From Hirudinaria manillensis (Eukaryota; Annelida; Clitellata; Hirudinida; Hirudinidae), in NCBI GenBank assembly GCA_034509925.1, contig CM067528.1, forward strand, positions 186,001 to 250,000: a stretch of DNA of 64,000 nt. Direction: 5' to 3'. How positions within the stretch are numbered: position 1 is the stretch's first letter; each line of letters begins with the position of its first letter. The position numbers and the translations under genes were made by a program. Shown here one piece after another: positions 47,301 through 62,316 of this stretch. Under the pieces are notes generated by a model. It was not told where the DNA came from and did not search any database. It worked only from the letters and a program-made list of their open reading frames with translations.

Positions 47301-48963
47301 TAAATTTATTCTTGAGAAACATTTATTTGCAGACCTGTTCCTACGAGCCAAACAATTTGACTGAGAATTTTCATGGGAAGGGAATTAGGTGGTTTGGACC
47401 AAACTTTCAGCTCCTTGATTTTCTGCGACGACAATAGTGGCGATTATTTTAATGCAAAAATTGGCTGCTACTTCTTAAACTTACCCTGAATAGCACTATG
47501 AAGAATATGCAAACTACGCCCATCAAGAAGTCCCACAATCTTGAATATGCAACGGTCCGATCACAGAAGTGAAAATTGTGATCAATTTCCCATCGTTACT
47601 TACCGAGTTTCAGGTATTTTCTGAATAGTTTGAATGAGTTGAGGAATGAAATCTCTCGAGACTTTCTTTAGGCCCCACCATTTCTGTCCGACGAAAAATT
47701 TTTCTACAGTGACGGAAATAGCCCGCGATTCGTTCGAACCATATCCAACCTTGACTTGTGTCATGCCGATTGTTATGGCAGCAGCTGTTGTGAAGGCCTT
47801 CATGACAGGAAACGATATGAAATCGCAGAATGCTCCTGATCGATGAAACATCAAAAACTGCTCACTGTTCATTTCTTTATCATTGTAATACTCGCTACTG
47901 ACCGAATCCAATGATGTACATAATGAGCTGTACTATCCCAGTGAAGAACCCTAGCACGACCGCGTAGGTTGGGTCGCCATCGACGGGACTCTTGCCGTAA
48001 GAAGCAGTCAAAATTGACATGATGGCAGATGGGCCAAGGGTGATATCTTTAGATCCTCCGAAAACAGCGTACACAAAGCTTCCGATGAAGGCCGAGTAAA
48101 GTCCGTACTGTCAATTAAATAATTTACTTTACTTAATAATTTCAATAATAGTAATAATACTAGCTTAATATGCTCAATTTTTGTAAACTTAATTTATAAC
48201 AGATTTTCATCAAATCAAAGCATCACAAAATGTTCACCTGAACGGGAACATTTGCAATTTTAGCGTAGGCAATGGATTGAGGAAGGACTGTTAGACCCAC
48301 GGTGAAGCCGGCAATGACATCGCCTTGCAATTCTGCCAACCTAAAAAAAAAGAACTTCAGAGAATAAAAGAGTGAATTTAAAAAGTAATTAGAAAAGAAC
48401 TTATTCGAGCAGTGATTAGATTATCATCTAATAATGTCAAACAGTTAAATCCCCAATATTATCGACCAAATGTCAGAAAAATGTGAAATTAGAAAATGAA
48501 AAGAGGATCGAAAATTTACAGCGAGGTCATACCTATACTTTGGACCCCATTCGAGTATTGGCACAATTCTCTTGAGTTTGTCGAGGCTCATGCAGGAACG
48601 CAAAGATTTCTTGAGATCGACCTTCGACAGAGAATGTCTGATCTCCCTTCCTTCATCACCTAATTCTTCTCCAAACTTGTGTAGATTCACCTTTGCTTCT
48701 CCACAGCAGCCATTTCCAGCAATGGCTTCTTCGTCGTAGTCGTCGAGGTCATCCAGTTGTTCTGTCAGAGTATAACCCTCATCGGCAGTTTCTTTCCTCG
48801 AGAACTCTTCTTCCACCCCGCTCTCGTATTCGTCGTCGGTCTCGTAATAGCCATAATTTTCCAAGCCTGTCGGAAGCGGTTTGTCTTGGAGATTTGGAAT
48901 GGAGCTGGAGCTTGCATGCTTAAGTGAGTGATGGCTGGACTTGTTGTAGTGGGCGTGGGACAT
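44308..48963 (-). CDS. SLC26A11: SLC26 family anion transporter, SLC26A11-like
   Basis: Twenty exons join in phase: 48533-48963, 48238-48340, 47903-48107, 47604-47835, 47485-47539, 47335-47422, 47029-47210, 46740-46812, 46539-46589, 46301-46361, 46157-46212, 45958-46098, 45835-45893, 45673-45744, 45502-45537, 45210-45306, 44910-44977, 44777-44842, 44576-44660 and 44308-44483, giving 778 residues. The membrane domain shows the SulP signature, with GLTVLPQSIAYAKIANVPVQYGLYSAFIGS split over exons 2-3 and SKDITLGPSAIMS. Later come DPNQEFLSYGIGN and AALAVVIIMAVLDM. The C-terminal STAS domain shows GLVLDMAHAAIIDTTAIQ. SLC26A11 moves sulfate, chloride and related anions. The acidic N-terminal cytoplasmic region of about 143 residues is longer than in vertebrate SLC26A11 (about 606 residues total). 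A 5' UTR splice acceptor lies directly upstream of the ATG. Two donors read GTCAGT and GTCTGC. Confidence 0.93.
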
Positions 48964-51027
48964 TACTCGATAGACTGCAAAAGATGAGTGTCAGAGATGG
49001 CTACTTTACTTGCTGCAACGAATGCATTTCGTCTTGAGCATAATCGAGTTGAAATCAAATTGGGGTTTTAATAAGACATTAAAAGCAACTCTCATCGAGA
49101 TGTTTTTAAGGATATAGAAATTCTCGATTCCATTAATAAAACTGCAACTGAAACATCGAACAAGCTACTCTTGGCGCCTTTTTTAAAGGCAAATGAATGA
49201 AATTAAACTCTGGACTCGAAAAATTAATATTTTTTTTGCGACGGGTATCGCCACATCGGAAAGCAACCCACCTCGATATCAGTTTACTGGTTTGAAATTA
49301 ATTAAAGACGCGTTATAGAAGTACGACTGCCAAATATTAGAAATAATTGCCAATCGACATCTTTTATATAGACTTGACTTGATTAGCGAGTTAGTGAGTA
49401 GAACATGGACAAGCGCACCGTCGGTATCACGTGCACACATCCACTCACACAGATATAAATTAACAACTTGCACTTACGGAATGTAATATCATTCCATAAA
49501 TGTGCTCACTCAATCGAGTTTGTAATTTATGCTTACGATTGGATGAGGTCAGTCAAATTTAGTATCAAATTAATCCTTGCTTCAACTTTCTCACAAACCC
49601 AACTTCTGTCACAAACTGATTTTACATGAGGATATTTATGCATAATTTTTAAAAGCAATTTTTCTTGAAAGGTTCGTTTAAAACAGTGATCGGCTTTCTG
49701 CAAATCTCCATTTACATTTCAAAATAATAGTCTACTGAAACTTGGTTTCATTTCAATTCCTTTTCAGTTTTTAAGGTAATGACATTCACATTTTTGTTTT
49801 TAGTATCACTGATCTAATCAGATCCAACTAGTGTCAGATCCAGCCCTTTGGCAGGGGGCACACATTAAACGTAGGGGTGGGGTGAATCGTCAGAAACTGG
49901 AGAAATGTTCGAAAATATTCAATTTAAAAAAAAAATCTTACAGAAGTTACAAGAAGAGTACAAACAATGTCGAATTAAAAAAAACCTGTCGTCATAAATT
50001 GGCTCGAGGAGGCCAATTATGTTTTATTGTCTTCTTGGCACATAAGAAGGCTCTTTTATAACCGAACTGAGAATTTGTAGATTGTTATTAAAGAAAAACA
50101 CTTAGTGCTATAAATATCCACCTCATGTTATTTATTTGACTTTGCAGTGGCGTCTTTAGGTATGAAATTTGCCGAGTTCACTTTTGTCAAATTTTTGGAA
50201 ATCTTTTATAAAAAGTTTAAAGTAGCTTCTCCGAGATCAAGAAAGACAGATCTTCTAAATATGCTCAATTTTTTTCATATTCGGCTAGAAATCACCCTTC
50301 GTTGCCATTATTAATGCTAAATCGTATTTTCGCAAAACGAATCGCTGACTAATTAAATATTTGACTTTGAATACAAGAAGATTATATTTTTAAAAAATTT
50401 TAATTTTTAGTTTTGAGCGAGCCATGGCTTTAAACTGAATGTGGACTCAGAATCGAAGAACTACACACTCCACCAAAGACCGTTTGGAATTACTGAAGCA
50501 AATAATCAAAAATGCAATCAACCAATATCTAGATTTGTTTACAAAGCGCGATTTGTAAAAAAAAACGCAGCACGTATTTTATATTCATTTATTTATTCAC
50601 AGTGGCATAGTCAAGATCACAAAGTTATATGAAGTAGAGAAGGTGAAACCAAAGATTGGGGAGAGTGTGTTTTATGTACATAGTTGTGATTACCTTTTTT
50701 TGCTTTTCGTATCAAAAGCCAGTCAAGGTGGGGAATCTTCCTAGCGTCCATCTTAGCAAACCACATCTCTCCCCCCTCCTAAGAAATTGTTACGCAAGAC
50801 ATAGTACCGACCTTGAAAGATTGTTTAATTTTATATTTAAGAAATTATGAATTTGCTCCTAACGGTGAGAAAAATAGCTTAAATTGTGGACAGAGAAAAC
50901 CCATCATTAGATTTGCTTGGAATTCGCAGTTAAACAAATCAAAGCTGTTTGAATTCAAGTTTTGCTAGGTGGTTGATCAAGCACAACGCTGAATAATTTC
51001 AAACTGGACGACAATTTTCACGCCGTC
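48964..51027. other. Upstream region of the SLC26A11-like gene
   Basis: The SLC26A11-like 5' UTR probably starts in this region, because TTTTGCAG just upstream of its ATG looks like an acceptor. The open frames at 49831, 50441 and 50656 on the plus strand carry no recognisable domain. Low-complexity A and T runs are common. I see no further gene. Confidence 0.45.
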
Positions 51028-52011
51028 ATGGACAAAGGCATTTACTTCTACAAGGAACCATTGAGACTCTTTTCTAAGGTAATGTTGTAAATCAAACGAA
51101 TAATTTAAAAAAAAATAAAGTAATATGCTCCGTATTTGGATTTGGTAAGTGATTCATCCTAAATGAGCCTGACTACTTGATAACCAAGTGAGCATATGAT
51201 CATCGACGCTTCGATGGGTATTGACTACTAATGGCATGGATTCAAAATTTGAATTTTACGCTTCGTTGACTTGAACTAACTCTTGCATAATGTTCTATCA
51301 GAGGTCTAACTATTGCGGTGGCCTGATGAAGAAAATGCAATCTCTAAATACAGAAACCGTTCAGGAAGTGCTTTTGCGGTAACTCGAATCTGGTCTTCAC
51401 CGGCATTGCATTGGCGCCCACCACCATTATCTTTGAAACTTATGCTTCTCTGCCTTTGGAAAACAATCCAAAATTACCCATCTATCAATTAAGTCGGTCC
51501 AGCTGTCGCAACAAGGTATAAGATAACACTGATAATATTGGCTACAGCATTTTGTTTTTTACGACGCCGATCTTCAGAACGTTCTATAAACATAGAAGGA
51601 ACGTTATAGTCGGTGACCAATTTGTATAGTGCCTTACATACCCGTGGGTATTCCCTGGTGAAGCAGGCTTGGTATTGAACATATCCGTAACACAACACAA
51701 CAATTGTCCTCGGGCAGGAATATCACCCACTCTGCCAACTTAATAAGCTAACTCTGACAAATAAATATTAAAAATGAATATATTTTCTTTTTTTTTATCA
51801 TATTGGCATCAGAAACAAATGGAAAAATTTGCTAAGTGCTTAAAAAAAGTATTAACAACAAATTGGGTAAATAGCAATGAAAGTCGTACGAACAGTTAAA
51901 AGAAAATCTAACGATTTTTTCGGCACGACAAAAACCCATTGCGAGCACTACGTCGACGTTTACGCCGGGTACTACACGGGGTTCATCGACAGAAACGGCA
52001 CATTAAACTAA
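51028..52011 (+). CDS. Possible small three-exon gene of unknown function
   Basis: An ATG at 51028 opens 17 codons to a donor AAG then GTAATG. The second exon, 51302-51378, follows TATCAG and ends at GTAACT. The third, 51903-52011, follows TTAAAAG and ends at a TAA. All three join in phase and give 78 residues including FYKEPLRLFSK, MKKMQSLNTETVQEVLL and HYVDVYAGYYTGFIDRNG. The third exon is CpG-rich and exon-like. I recognise no family, and the splice sites are only moderate. Minus-strand open frame 51489-51698 lies within the second intron. The call is tentative; it may be a chance assembly. Confidence 0.22.
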
Positions 52012-52221
52012 TCCAATCGACGGAACGAGTAATCCTCTTAAGCCCGAATCCGGATTCTTCCGATCGTCGCACTCGAGTTAATTCCGAAAACAAACGAAGT
52101 TCTGGGAACTGAATTTTGGACAGGACTTTGCAGAAGTTCCTCATTCAAAATTTGTAACAATTCGAGCTTCTCTCTGAGTCATCCGGTTCATTTTACAAAT
52201 TGTTTTAAGGCCACGGCAAAA

Positions 52222-54801
52222 TCAAAGGGCAAATATCAGCAAGTTCGTCAGTACCACTTCGTCCTCGGTTCCTTTCGTCGCTTTAAGAACGATGCAAGCG
52301 ATTCCCGTGTCGTTCACCGTCAGGGAGTCCGAACACCCCTCGAAAGTGGCGACATTCCTCGTGTCTAAGCACTGGACGTCGTTGTTTTCGACTGAATTTA
52401 TCCTGTACTGATGACCTATGACTAAAGAAACATCTTTCAAACAGAAATCATTTTTTATGCCAGTTTCTAAAGTTATTCTGCTAATATTTTGATTGTCGGG
52501 GAACAACAACAGAATGGTACGATTGGTCTCCACACCCTTTACTTTGAAATGAAATTGATGTCCGGGAACGTAAAACTGCCACAATCCGACCGAGACGTTG
52601 CTGAAGATGGCAGCCAGCGGATTGATGGCATCTCGAATCTTAGATGTTTCGTATTGGACCATTGCATTTTCATGCTTCTCAGCATCAAACATTCTGACAA
52701 ATATATTTAGGAAATTTCATTTACAAGTGCAATGTAGTTTTTTTTAATTCTCTTCATACCTATCTTTGAGTTTATTCTCCTGTAGAAAGTTGAAAGACGA
52801 CTTAAGGCCAAAGTGTTGGAAGAGAGCAGGAACATGGAAGTATTTTTCATCTTGTCCCATATTTTTGAGAAAGTAAACAATCAACCAGTCGACGGGCTGT
52901 TCGTCATAATAAAATGCTAGAAAAGCTGCCAACGTTTCAAGATCTTCGGACCGAAAAAGCTTTCCTATGAATCCAAGTTCTGAAAAATCAAGTATTGTCC
53001 ACCTGGCTTTTATTTTCATGTCTTGGACTGGTCCTTCTTTGCGGTAATCGTTCCACTTCAGCAAAAGATCTTTTGCAAGTGAAATGCTGACATTTTTAGG
53101 CATTTCAAAGTGCATGCTTTGAAGAATCTGCTGAAAATCTCTAAGGTTTTCCTTAAAATTCACTGCTTTGATGTATCGTTCAATAGATTCTACAAATCCG
53201 TACACTGTAAAAACATCATCTTCGAGCTGAAGATGGTACTGAGCCAATGAGCTGCAATACCTGAAAAAGTTTCAATATTTTAAGTAATGTCTTAATGTGG
53301 TTGCATATGATCATAAATAAATAAACATAATTTCATAAATAAATTAGTTTTTGAAGAATAATTGATTTTTGTGAACAATACCTGCTGAATACCATAAAAA
53401 TTTTGTAAGAATATTTATCTTAAATTCATTCACCTGAACAAGAATATGAAATCTGAAACCTGCTTGGCCCTCCAGCGCACTCTCTCGGGAGGGTCGTTGA
53501 AATTTCGCTTAAGATTGTCGAGTTTCGGATAAAAATCGGGTTTGGCTCGAACGATACAGAAAAAACCATTCTCCAGCGAGATGGGAAACGTTGAAATCAG
53601 TTGCTTTTCAACAAGTATGTTATAGTTATGATCAACATCACAGAGGAAAATGACACATATGGTTTTTGATTTTTCTTCTACTGAGGATTTAGATTCAAGA
53701 TCGTGCAAAGTCTTTATCAAGTATGTTGAATTTATGACCCTTTTTATGGATGGTATACCAATTGTCAAGAATGCTAGAAGCAAACAAATAAGACATTACA
53801 TTACAGCCTCTCAAAACCAATCTGTATCAATCTGCAGAAACTTAACTAAATGACATAATATGATTTGTTGCTTAAAAGCACAAAAATATTAATTTGCTTT
53901 TAGTAAGGTTCAATTGAGAAAAAAAATGAAACCTTTGCCACTTCTACTATTCCCAGTTTGAATTGCATATTTATGCATTTCATTTCTAAACTGCCAGTTC
54001 AGATCTGGACTCTCATTGAAGTAATTCTGTATCAGTGAAACACTGTCGAAAACTTGTGCAATACATTAATTACTGACCAATCGATAGCCAATCTAACATC
54101 TCATTAGTATAGATGGTCAGAAAAATTTTAACAAACCATGATAAAATTTGACACAATTAGAGCATGAAAACATTTCTTTTAAATAAATAGCAAAATAAAC
54201 CTCCCAGAGATTCAATTTCAATTGTCAAGATTTGAATTGACATGCATCATTTTTTAAAAGCATGACACATTGATTTTAATCAGTTTAATACTAACAACAA
54301 CTGGTTCAATCTCAAGCTCTTTGTAAGTCAGATTGAGACAAGCTTTTGGTTTTAGTCTTGAACTCTCTAATTCATGCAAACACAGATATTAGCTTAATTA
54401 ATAAAGATTAATTTATTTTGATATCCTGAAACTTATTAAAATACATATTGAGCATATTAACAACTGAAATGAGCCAGGCTGTTACATTCACTTATTTTTG
54501 GGAATTTGATTAAGTGAAAAATTATAAATTGTCAGTAACCTCGGTCAGTGTAAGCTTTATATTTGTAACTATATCTATGTGACAGCACAAGAAAAATTGT
54601 AGACCAAATCACACATTTCAAAATTTGACATCTTTTTTTGAAAGAAAACCGAATGAAACTAATTAGCAGCCGAACTATCATTCGAGTACCTAGAATCCTA
54701 GCAGTAACCAAGTAATAACGGAAGGATTCAATGGTTTCACCCAATTCGCTATGCTCCAGGTAAAACCGGTCACCCCATCGCAAAAGTCCTAATAAAAATA
54801 T
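52222..54801 (-). CDS. MGAT4-type alpha-1,3-mannosyl-glycoprotein 4-beta-N-acetylglucosaminyltransferase (first exon not found)
   Basis: Six exons join in phase: 54690-54801, 54296-54366, 53933-54026, 53434-53773, 52760-53260 and 52222-52693, giving 529 residues without the initiator. MGAT4 (GT54) enzymes sit in the Golgi membrane and add beta-1,4-GlcNAc to the alpha-1,3 mannose arm of N-glycans, starting a branch. Family blocks are FLTIGIPSIKR, NDPPERVRWRAKQ, YCSSLAQYHLQLEDD (the acidic donor-metal motif), WTILDFSELGFIGKLFRS, PVDWLIVYFL and PALFQHFGLKSSF, followed by the C-terminal lectin-like region starting NPLAAIF. The first listed exon begins with IFLLGLL, the end of a type II membrane anchor. 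It contains no ATG and needs an upstream exon ending in phase 0, which I could not place. It is head to head with LIN7, only 160 bases away. Confidence 0.88.
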
Positions 54802-54960
54802 CTGAAAACAAATGTTAATTTGAATTTAAAAAATCATTTTAAATTATTCCATTTTATAATTAACGAACAAAATATTTTTAATATTTATGAAATAATAAAT
54901 AACTTAGAATATTCTCAAATTACTCAAGTCAATGTAAACCGATGATCATTTGTTGTCGAC
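54802..54960. promoter_or_regulatory. Very short divergent spacer between MGAT4-like gene and LIN7
   Basis: Only 159 AT-rich bases separate the first recognised MGAT4 exon and the LIN7 start codon. The MGAT4 first exon may lie inside or beyond the LIN7 5' region on the other strand, so the two promoters may overlap. Confidence 0.4.
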
Positions 54961-55963
54961 ATGTCTAACGCAGGTGAGCCGTTATCTCTCGCGAGAGGTT
55001 AGTTATTTCTTTAATATGCTGCGAAGTAAGTTATCAGGCATATATTATTATATTTTAACATATTTTTTGACAAGATGTTCAACGAGCGATCGAGCTTTTA
55101 GATGTTCTCCAGAGAAGTAAGTATTTCTCAAACCCTTAACTAGTATCAAGCTTATGGGATTAAATTGAATTAACCAGTTTTACTAATAAAATAATCATCT
55201 CAAGTCTATATGTCCTAATTTTTCAAGTCATTCTAACTAAATATATTGAGATTTCTCACTCAGCTGGAGACTTTCAAAATTCCAAACTAGCAGACCTACA
55301 GAGGGTATTGCAAAGTGATTTTTTCAATGCTGTTCGAGAAGTTTATGAACACGTGTATGAAACTGTTGAGATGCAAGGTAGCCCAGAAGTTAGAGCTAAT
55401 GCCACAGCTAAAGTATGTTGATGCCATTGCAAATTTATTGTTTTTATTTTGCAAATTTAGTTAGGTCATTATCTGCAAAGAATATAAATTAAAGTGAATT
55501 TTTTTCCTTCCACTTATGCAACTCAATGAGAGATGTCGTAGAGAGTATAAAATGAAATAACAGCTCTTTTTGGTTTTTCAAATAAGGCCACCGTTGCTGC
55601 ATTTGCGGCCAGCGAGGGCCATGCTCATCCGAGAGTTGTCGAACTTCAAAAGACGGAGGAAGGGCTCGGATTCAACGTAATGGGAGGAAAAGAGCAGAAT
55701 TCGCCGATATACATTTCCAGAATTATTCCAGGAGGTGTGGCTGAAAGACAAGGCAACCTAAAGAGGGGTGATCAGTTGCTTTCAGTAAATGGAGTGGTAA
55801 GTCAAAATGGTGCATTTTTTTGTGGATTTGCATTTGAAGTAAAACAAACCATAGTGTCATTATGTATTCTGCATTAAAGTTACAGAGCAAGTTCAGTGAA
55901 TAATTTTTATGAACTGCCAATCAGTCCATAAATATCAAAAGCAATGTTAGAATAATAATAATA

Positions 55964-55995
<32 letters not shown>

Positions 55996-56360
55996 TGTTA
56001 TCACACTCATATTTTAGAGTGTTGAAGGTGAACCTCATGAGAGAGCTGTTGAACTTTTGAAAGCTGCTCAAGGTCGGTTATTTGGAAAAATCGAAATAAA
56101 AAAAGGCCTAATTATTTGAATTAAAATAAAAAAGGCCTAATTATTTGAATTAACTGACATTTGTTCCTAAAATTTAAACTTGTAATATTTAAGTTTAGAC
56201 CGTTGCTACTCGTCGTAATCGTACCTATTAAATTAAAATGTTATAACACGAAGTGTAACTCGCAGGCATCGTAAAACTGGTCGTGAGGTACACGCCGAGG
56301 GTTCTGGAAGACATCGAAGCGAGATTCGACAGGAAGCACGCCAAGACGAGGCTCACTTAA
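54961..56360 (+). CDS. LIN7: Protein lin-7 homolog (L27 and PDZ scaffold)
   Basis: Six exons join in phase: 54961-54997, 55075-55116, 55264-55412, 55587-55796, 56018-56072 and 56266-56360, giving 195 residues, against about 197 for the family. The L27 domain (about 10-65) contains [34 protein letters not shown] and [26 protein letters not shown] in neighbouring blocks. The PDZ domain (about 93-175) has the carboxylate-binding loop GLGF at 102-105, then [21 protein letters not shown] and [22 protein letters not shown]7 forms the CASK/Mint/Lin-7 complex that localises receptors and channels at synapses and basolateral junctions. The intron before the last exon has a 29-base duplication. It converges on DNAJC25. 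Confidence 0.97.
55946..55995. repeat. AAT trinucleotide microsatellite in a LIN7 intron
   Basis: A run of AAT units, interrupted by GAT and AGT, lies shortly before the acceptor of the exon at 56018. Confidence 0.75.
56098..56155. repeat. 29-bp tandem duplication in a LIN7 intron
   Basis: A unit starting AAAAGGCCTAATTATTTGAA at 56101 recurs at 56130 with almost no change, so it looks recent. Confidence 0.8.
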
Positions 56361-56406
56361 ATGCCAAGAGTTCATCGATATTTTTGCAGCCACCTTGATT
56401 CGTATC

Positions 56407-56437
<31 letters not shown>

Positions 56438-57129
56438 CATTCGTGCAGGAACTTGAACGCTTTTGTGAGAGCCTATTCTGTTTTATGATCTTTGCAATTT
56501 TAAAATTTTTCTGCTTTAACCAAAGTTTTTATGCAAGCAGTTATGTTTTCCTACAATTTAAAAATTTAGTTTGGAATAAATATAATTTACATCCAGTACT
56601 GGCTGTGAGCGCAACTCGACCGGGTTCACGAGGGTAGAACGATCGGCAAGAACGTTTCCAAATTTTCCAGTTTCTTCAATTTCATATTGGATTAATAATG
56701 TACATCCTCGAGGGGAATTTCTTGCATATCTTGACCCTATTTATTCATGAATTAGAGAAAATTATGACTCACATTTTATTATCAGCAGTGTTTTGGAGGT
56801 ACCTGGTTGAATTACATGAACATCTGCAGACCTAACGACTCGTAATTCCTAATCGAGCCGTTCACGTTTTCAGAAAAAGTGAGAAACGTATGTAAAATGC
56901 CTTGCGGTTCGAGCGGGTCTCGACGCGTCGAACGACTCGCAAGCGAAACTCGACGATCCGACCCGTTCGACAGGCGTCGCTGGAATACAAATATTAAAAT
57001 CATTGCTCTTAGCACGACGAGACCAGAGTGAGACTAGGCCTGCTAACAAAAACAAACAAGGGCATTCGTATTGGAAGTATTAACTGCTTTAAGACTTTGA
57101 AATGGCAAATCGTTCGTCGACGGTTTCGA
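56361..57129. other. Region between convergent LIN7 and DNAJC25 with a CpG-rich patch
   Basis: The start is the LIN7 3' UTR with an ATT microsatellite (about 56408-56434). From about 56880 to 57000 the sequence is suddenly CpG-rich and contains a 44-codon plus-strand frame (56897-57031) after an acceptor-like TTTTCAG. I cannot tell whether it is an exon. Nothing else is seen. Confidence 0.4.
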
Positions 57130-59431
<2,302 letters not shown>

Positions 59432-62316
59432 GGCTGCAAACCAACTCTCTACGTGTACAGCCGACAACAACAAAATGAAAACACGATTGAATTACAGTTA
59501 CTTTTAAACGGTTCCTCGACAAGGTAAAATTTCACTTTCAGCTTTAAGAGATTTTTACAAAGTGCTTTAAAATGTACCCAGAAAAATAATTAATTTATAA
59601 ATATTTAGTTGGGCCAAAACAAGTTTGGCGTAATTTTAGAATGTATGGCAACAGCAACAGGTAATTTTTCAACTTATTGAAAACTCCTTTAATTCTAGAA
59701 TTGAATAATTTAAAGTAGACTCGTTCAAAAAATGAAAATCTTCTACTCTTATTACGAAATGCGTTTTGGAAACAATTTGTAGATTCACAAGAATGGCAAA
59801 GCTATCTTTTTTAATCCTGGAAAATTAGAAGGCTGTTCAGGGTTCCACAGCAAAAGCTAATCCCAGTCGCTATGATCGAACTGTATCAATCATGGCCGAT
59901 GCCATTGAGATGATTAGAGCGAAATATTAATGCTAATGCGAGAGATGCATGCTAACTGTTGTAGAATGACAAACACAAAGCATTATTATGATTATAATTA
60001 GGATATTTATAACAACGGTACACTTACCTCATAAAATTTTCTTAGATAGTTTTTTCTTCCAGATAATTATTATGACCAGCAAAAACTCTTCGGCGTTGCT
60101 GACAACATCTTTCTAAAAGCAACGATTGGTTTCTCCGTTTAGTAGTGCCACATTGTTAACAATTTTGTCTGAGAAATAAAGTTATTTAGTAGCGAATAGG
60201 ATGCTGTCTTCGTTAGATTACCTTTTCTCTTTTTGAACGTTGTCGAAGTTATTCAGATCAATGCTAGCCTCGCGTACTTCCCCTGGAGGTCCACTCACCG
60301 TAATCGATCGGAGACCCTGCGACCTCTGACTAATTTAATAAAGATCCCTGATTATCATCGGTCGTCCTCTTAAGCCAGCCAAATAAGGCAGACGCTCCCT
60401 TCATTACCAAAGATGCTTGATCCGCAGAAGTTTCAACTTATGCCTAGATATTAGGTTATTGAAGAACTTGTATGATGAAGTTTGTTCTAAACAAGTTTAC
60501 TTGATAATATAAATAATAGATACAAAATGTTTGTTTATATAAAGGTGATTTGTCACTTATTTTGTTGACAGAAAAGTCCGTAAATATCGGATGATATGAA
60601 GTTTCAGTTGTTTACGAAATAAAATTTTTCTATCTTAGTTTATAAAAGTGTGCCACATTTATTCCTTTGATGTAGATCATTGTGTACTCTGCACAAAACA
60701 GTTCCTGCGTTGTCTTACAAGCAGTCCATTCCCAAAAACTACGATGCCAAGAAAGTGTCGAAGACTTGAATTTATTTCCTGGCAATTTTTTTTAAATTAA
60801 AACATTTTAATAAAACATAAATATGAAAGCAAAAAAATAAACAAAACTTGGATTAAAATTTTTAACGAGGATTCAAAATCCATTTCATTAGCTTAAGTTA
60901 GGCACTTAAGTTGAATTCAACTTCTGACCAATTTCTTTAACTTAAATTAACAAATCAACGAAAAGATAGCATATTTCTAAGCATTGTCATGGCCAAGAAA
61001 TGCATCAGGGCTCGGAGACTCAAAGCATAAAACTTTGAAAAGAAGTTGCAATGAATTCCAACAAAACTTAATTTTTTTTCTGGCGCGATATTAACGCTTA
61101 CGGATTGCAATACGTGGGTAATACTAACGAGTAAGTGAGTAAGACAAATTAAAAACTATTAAATGCATTCCTGAACGCTCTCAAGTGCAGTCCGACATTT
61201 GAAAGAATTGAGAAATGTGTCCCTTGCTCGACTCCGTATCATATCTTGCAGCCTCAGTCAATGTTCGAGCAATGTTGGATTTAAGCAACGCCGTCTGTCG
61301 CACGATGATGGAAAACAGTGACTTTGGTTTGCGTGGCATTGAATTTGAAAAAAATAGTAAACATTGTTTACACGTTAGAGATTAAGGTAGAGTTTCACGG
61401 TCAACACGTAGTTAACTCAAAGTATTTGTGCCAACCTGTGGGTGGATAGATGTTTAAAATTTGAACTTGAACCATGAAAATGCTCTGCGATGACTGGTAT
61501 TCATGATTGCTTTGGACAAAAGTTAAGATTTCACAAGACTTTCCTGTTAATAATATTATCTTTGGTCAATTGGTTAGTAAATGCGTTTGAAGATACCTTT
61601 GTATATATTGCTTATTATCAGTAATAATTCATATGTTTAAAAAAAAAGCCCTTTTTAGTAATCTTTATTTTCAAGCTATAAATTAAGCGCTATTCAGATC
61701 ATCACATCAATCCATTGTTTTTAAAAATTCTGGATTCAGAGTGAAGGTTAGTCTGTGTCCATCTTGGCAGACGCCACTGTATCACCAATGCATAACAAGA
61801 GACAACACGAGACCACAAGAGTCGTCCATCGATCGATTTCCGATACTACAAATTGAAAACTTCTTCATGTTTATTAAACACGTTGTCCATGTTGTGCACA
61901 CAGCTAAAATTATCCAATCTTTCCTTTTGTAAAGCCGATAACTTGCAACAAAAAAAACTTTTTTTCCCACAAAATCACAATTAGCTATTCTCGACATCTT
62001 CGAAGGTTTTAAAAGTTAATTGAAATAAATAGCGGAATAAGTGCTCTCGAACTCTTAAAATTTCCTGCCAGCAAAAAAGAATACTTTATGTAATTTCTCT
62101 TAATTTTGCTTGTTGTTCAACCGAGGACAGTAATAGATTCATTCCTCTTTGGATCTTTTACCTTAAGAATAAAGTGGGTCTTTCAGCGGCATCGTATAAG
62201 TTGTTGATGTTGTTGTTGATGTTGTGCGCAGATGAAAGTTATAACTGAAAAGTTCAACAGGGAAAACAGCAAAGAAAATCGAAACGCACCCCTCGAGAAG
62301 AAGTACGTCTTTCTTC
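59432..62316. other. Intergenic region of 2.9 kb between divergent DNAJC25 and the His-rich gene
   Basis: No exon could be supported on either strand. A short CG-richer patch at 60265-60320 includes a good donor-like GTGAGT in minus orientation, which could mark a 5' UTR exon. TTG/GAT triplet runs occur at about 62200-62225. The open frames at 61741 and 61782 are small and have no domain. Confidence 0.45.
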
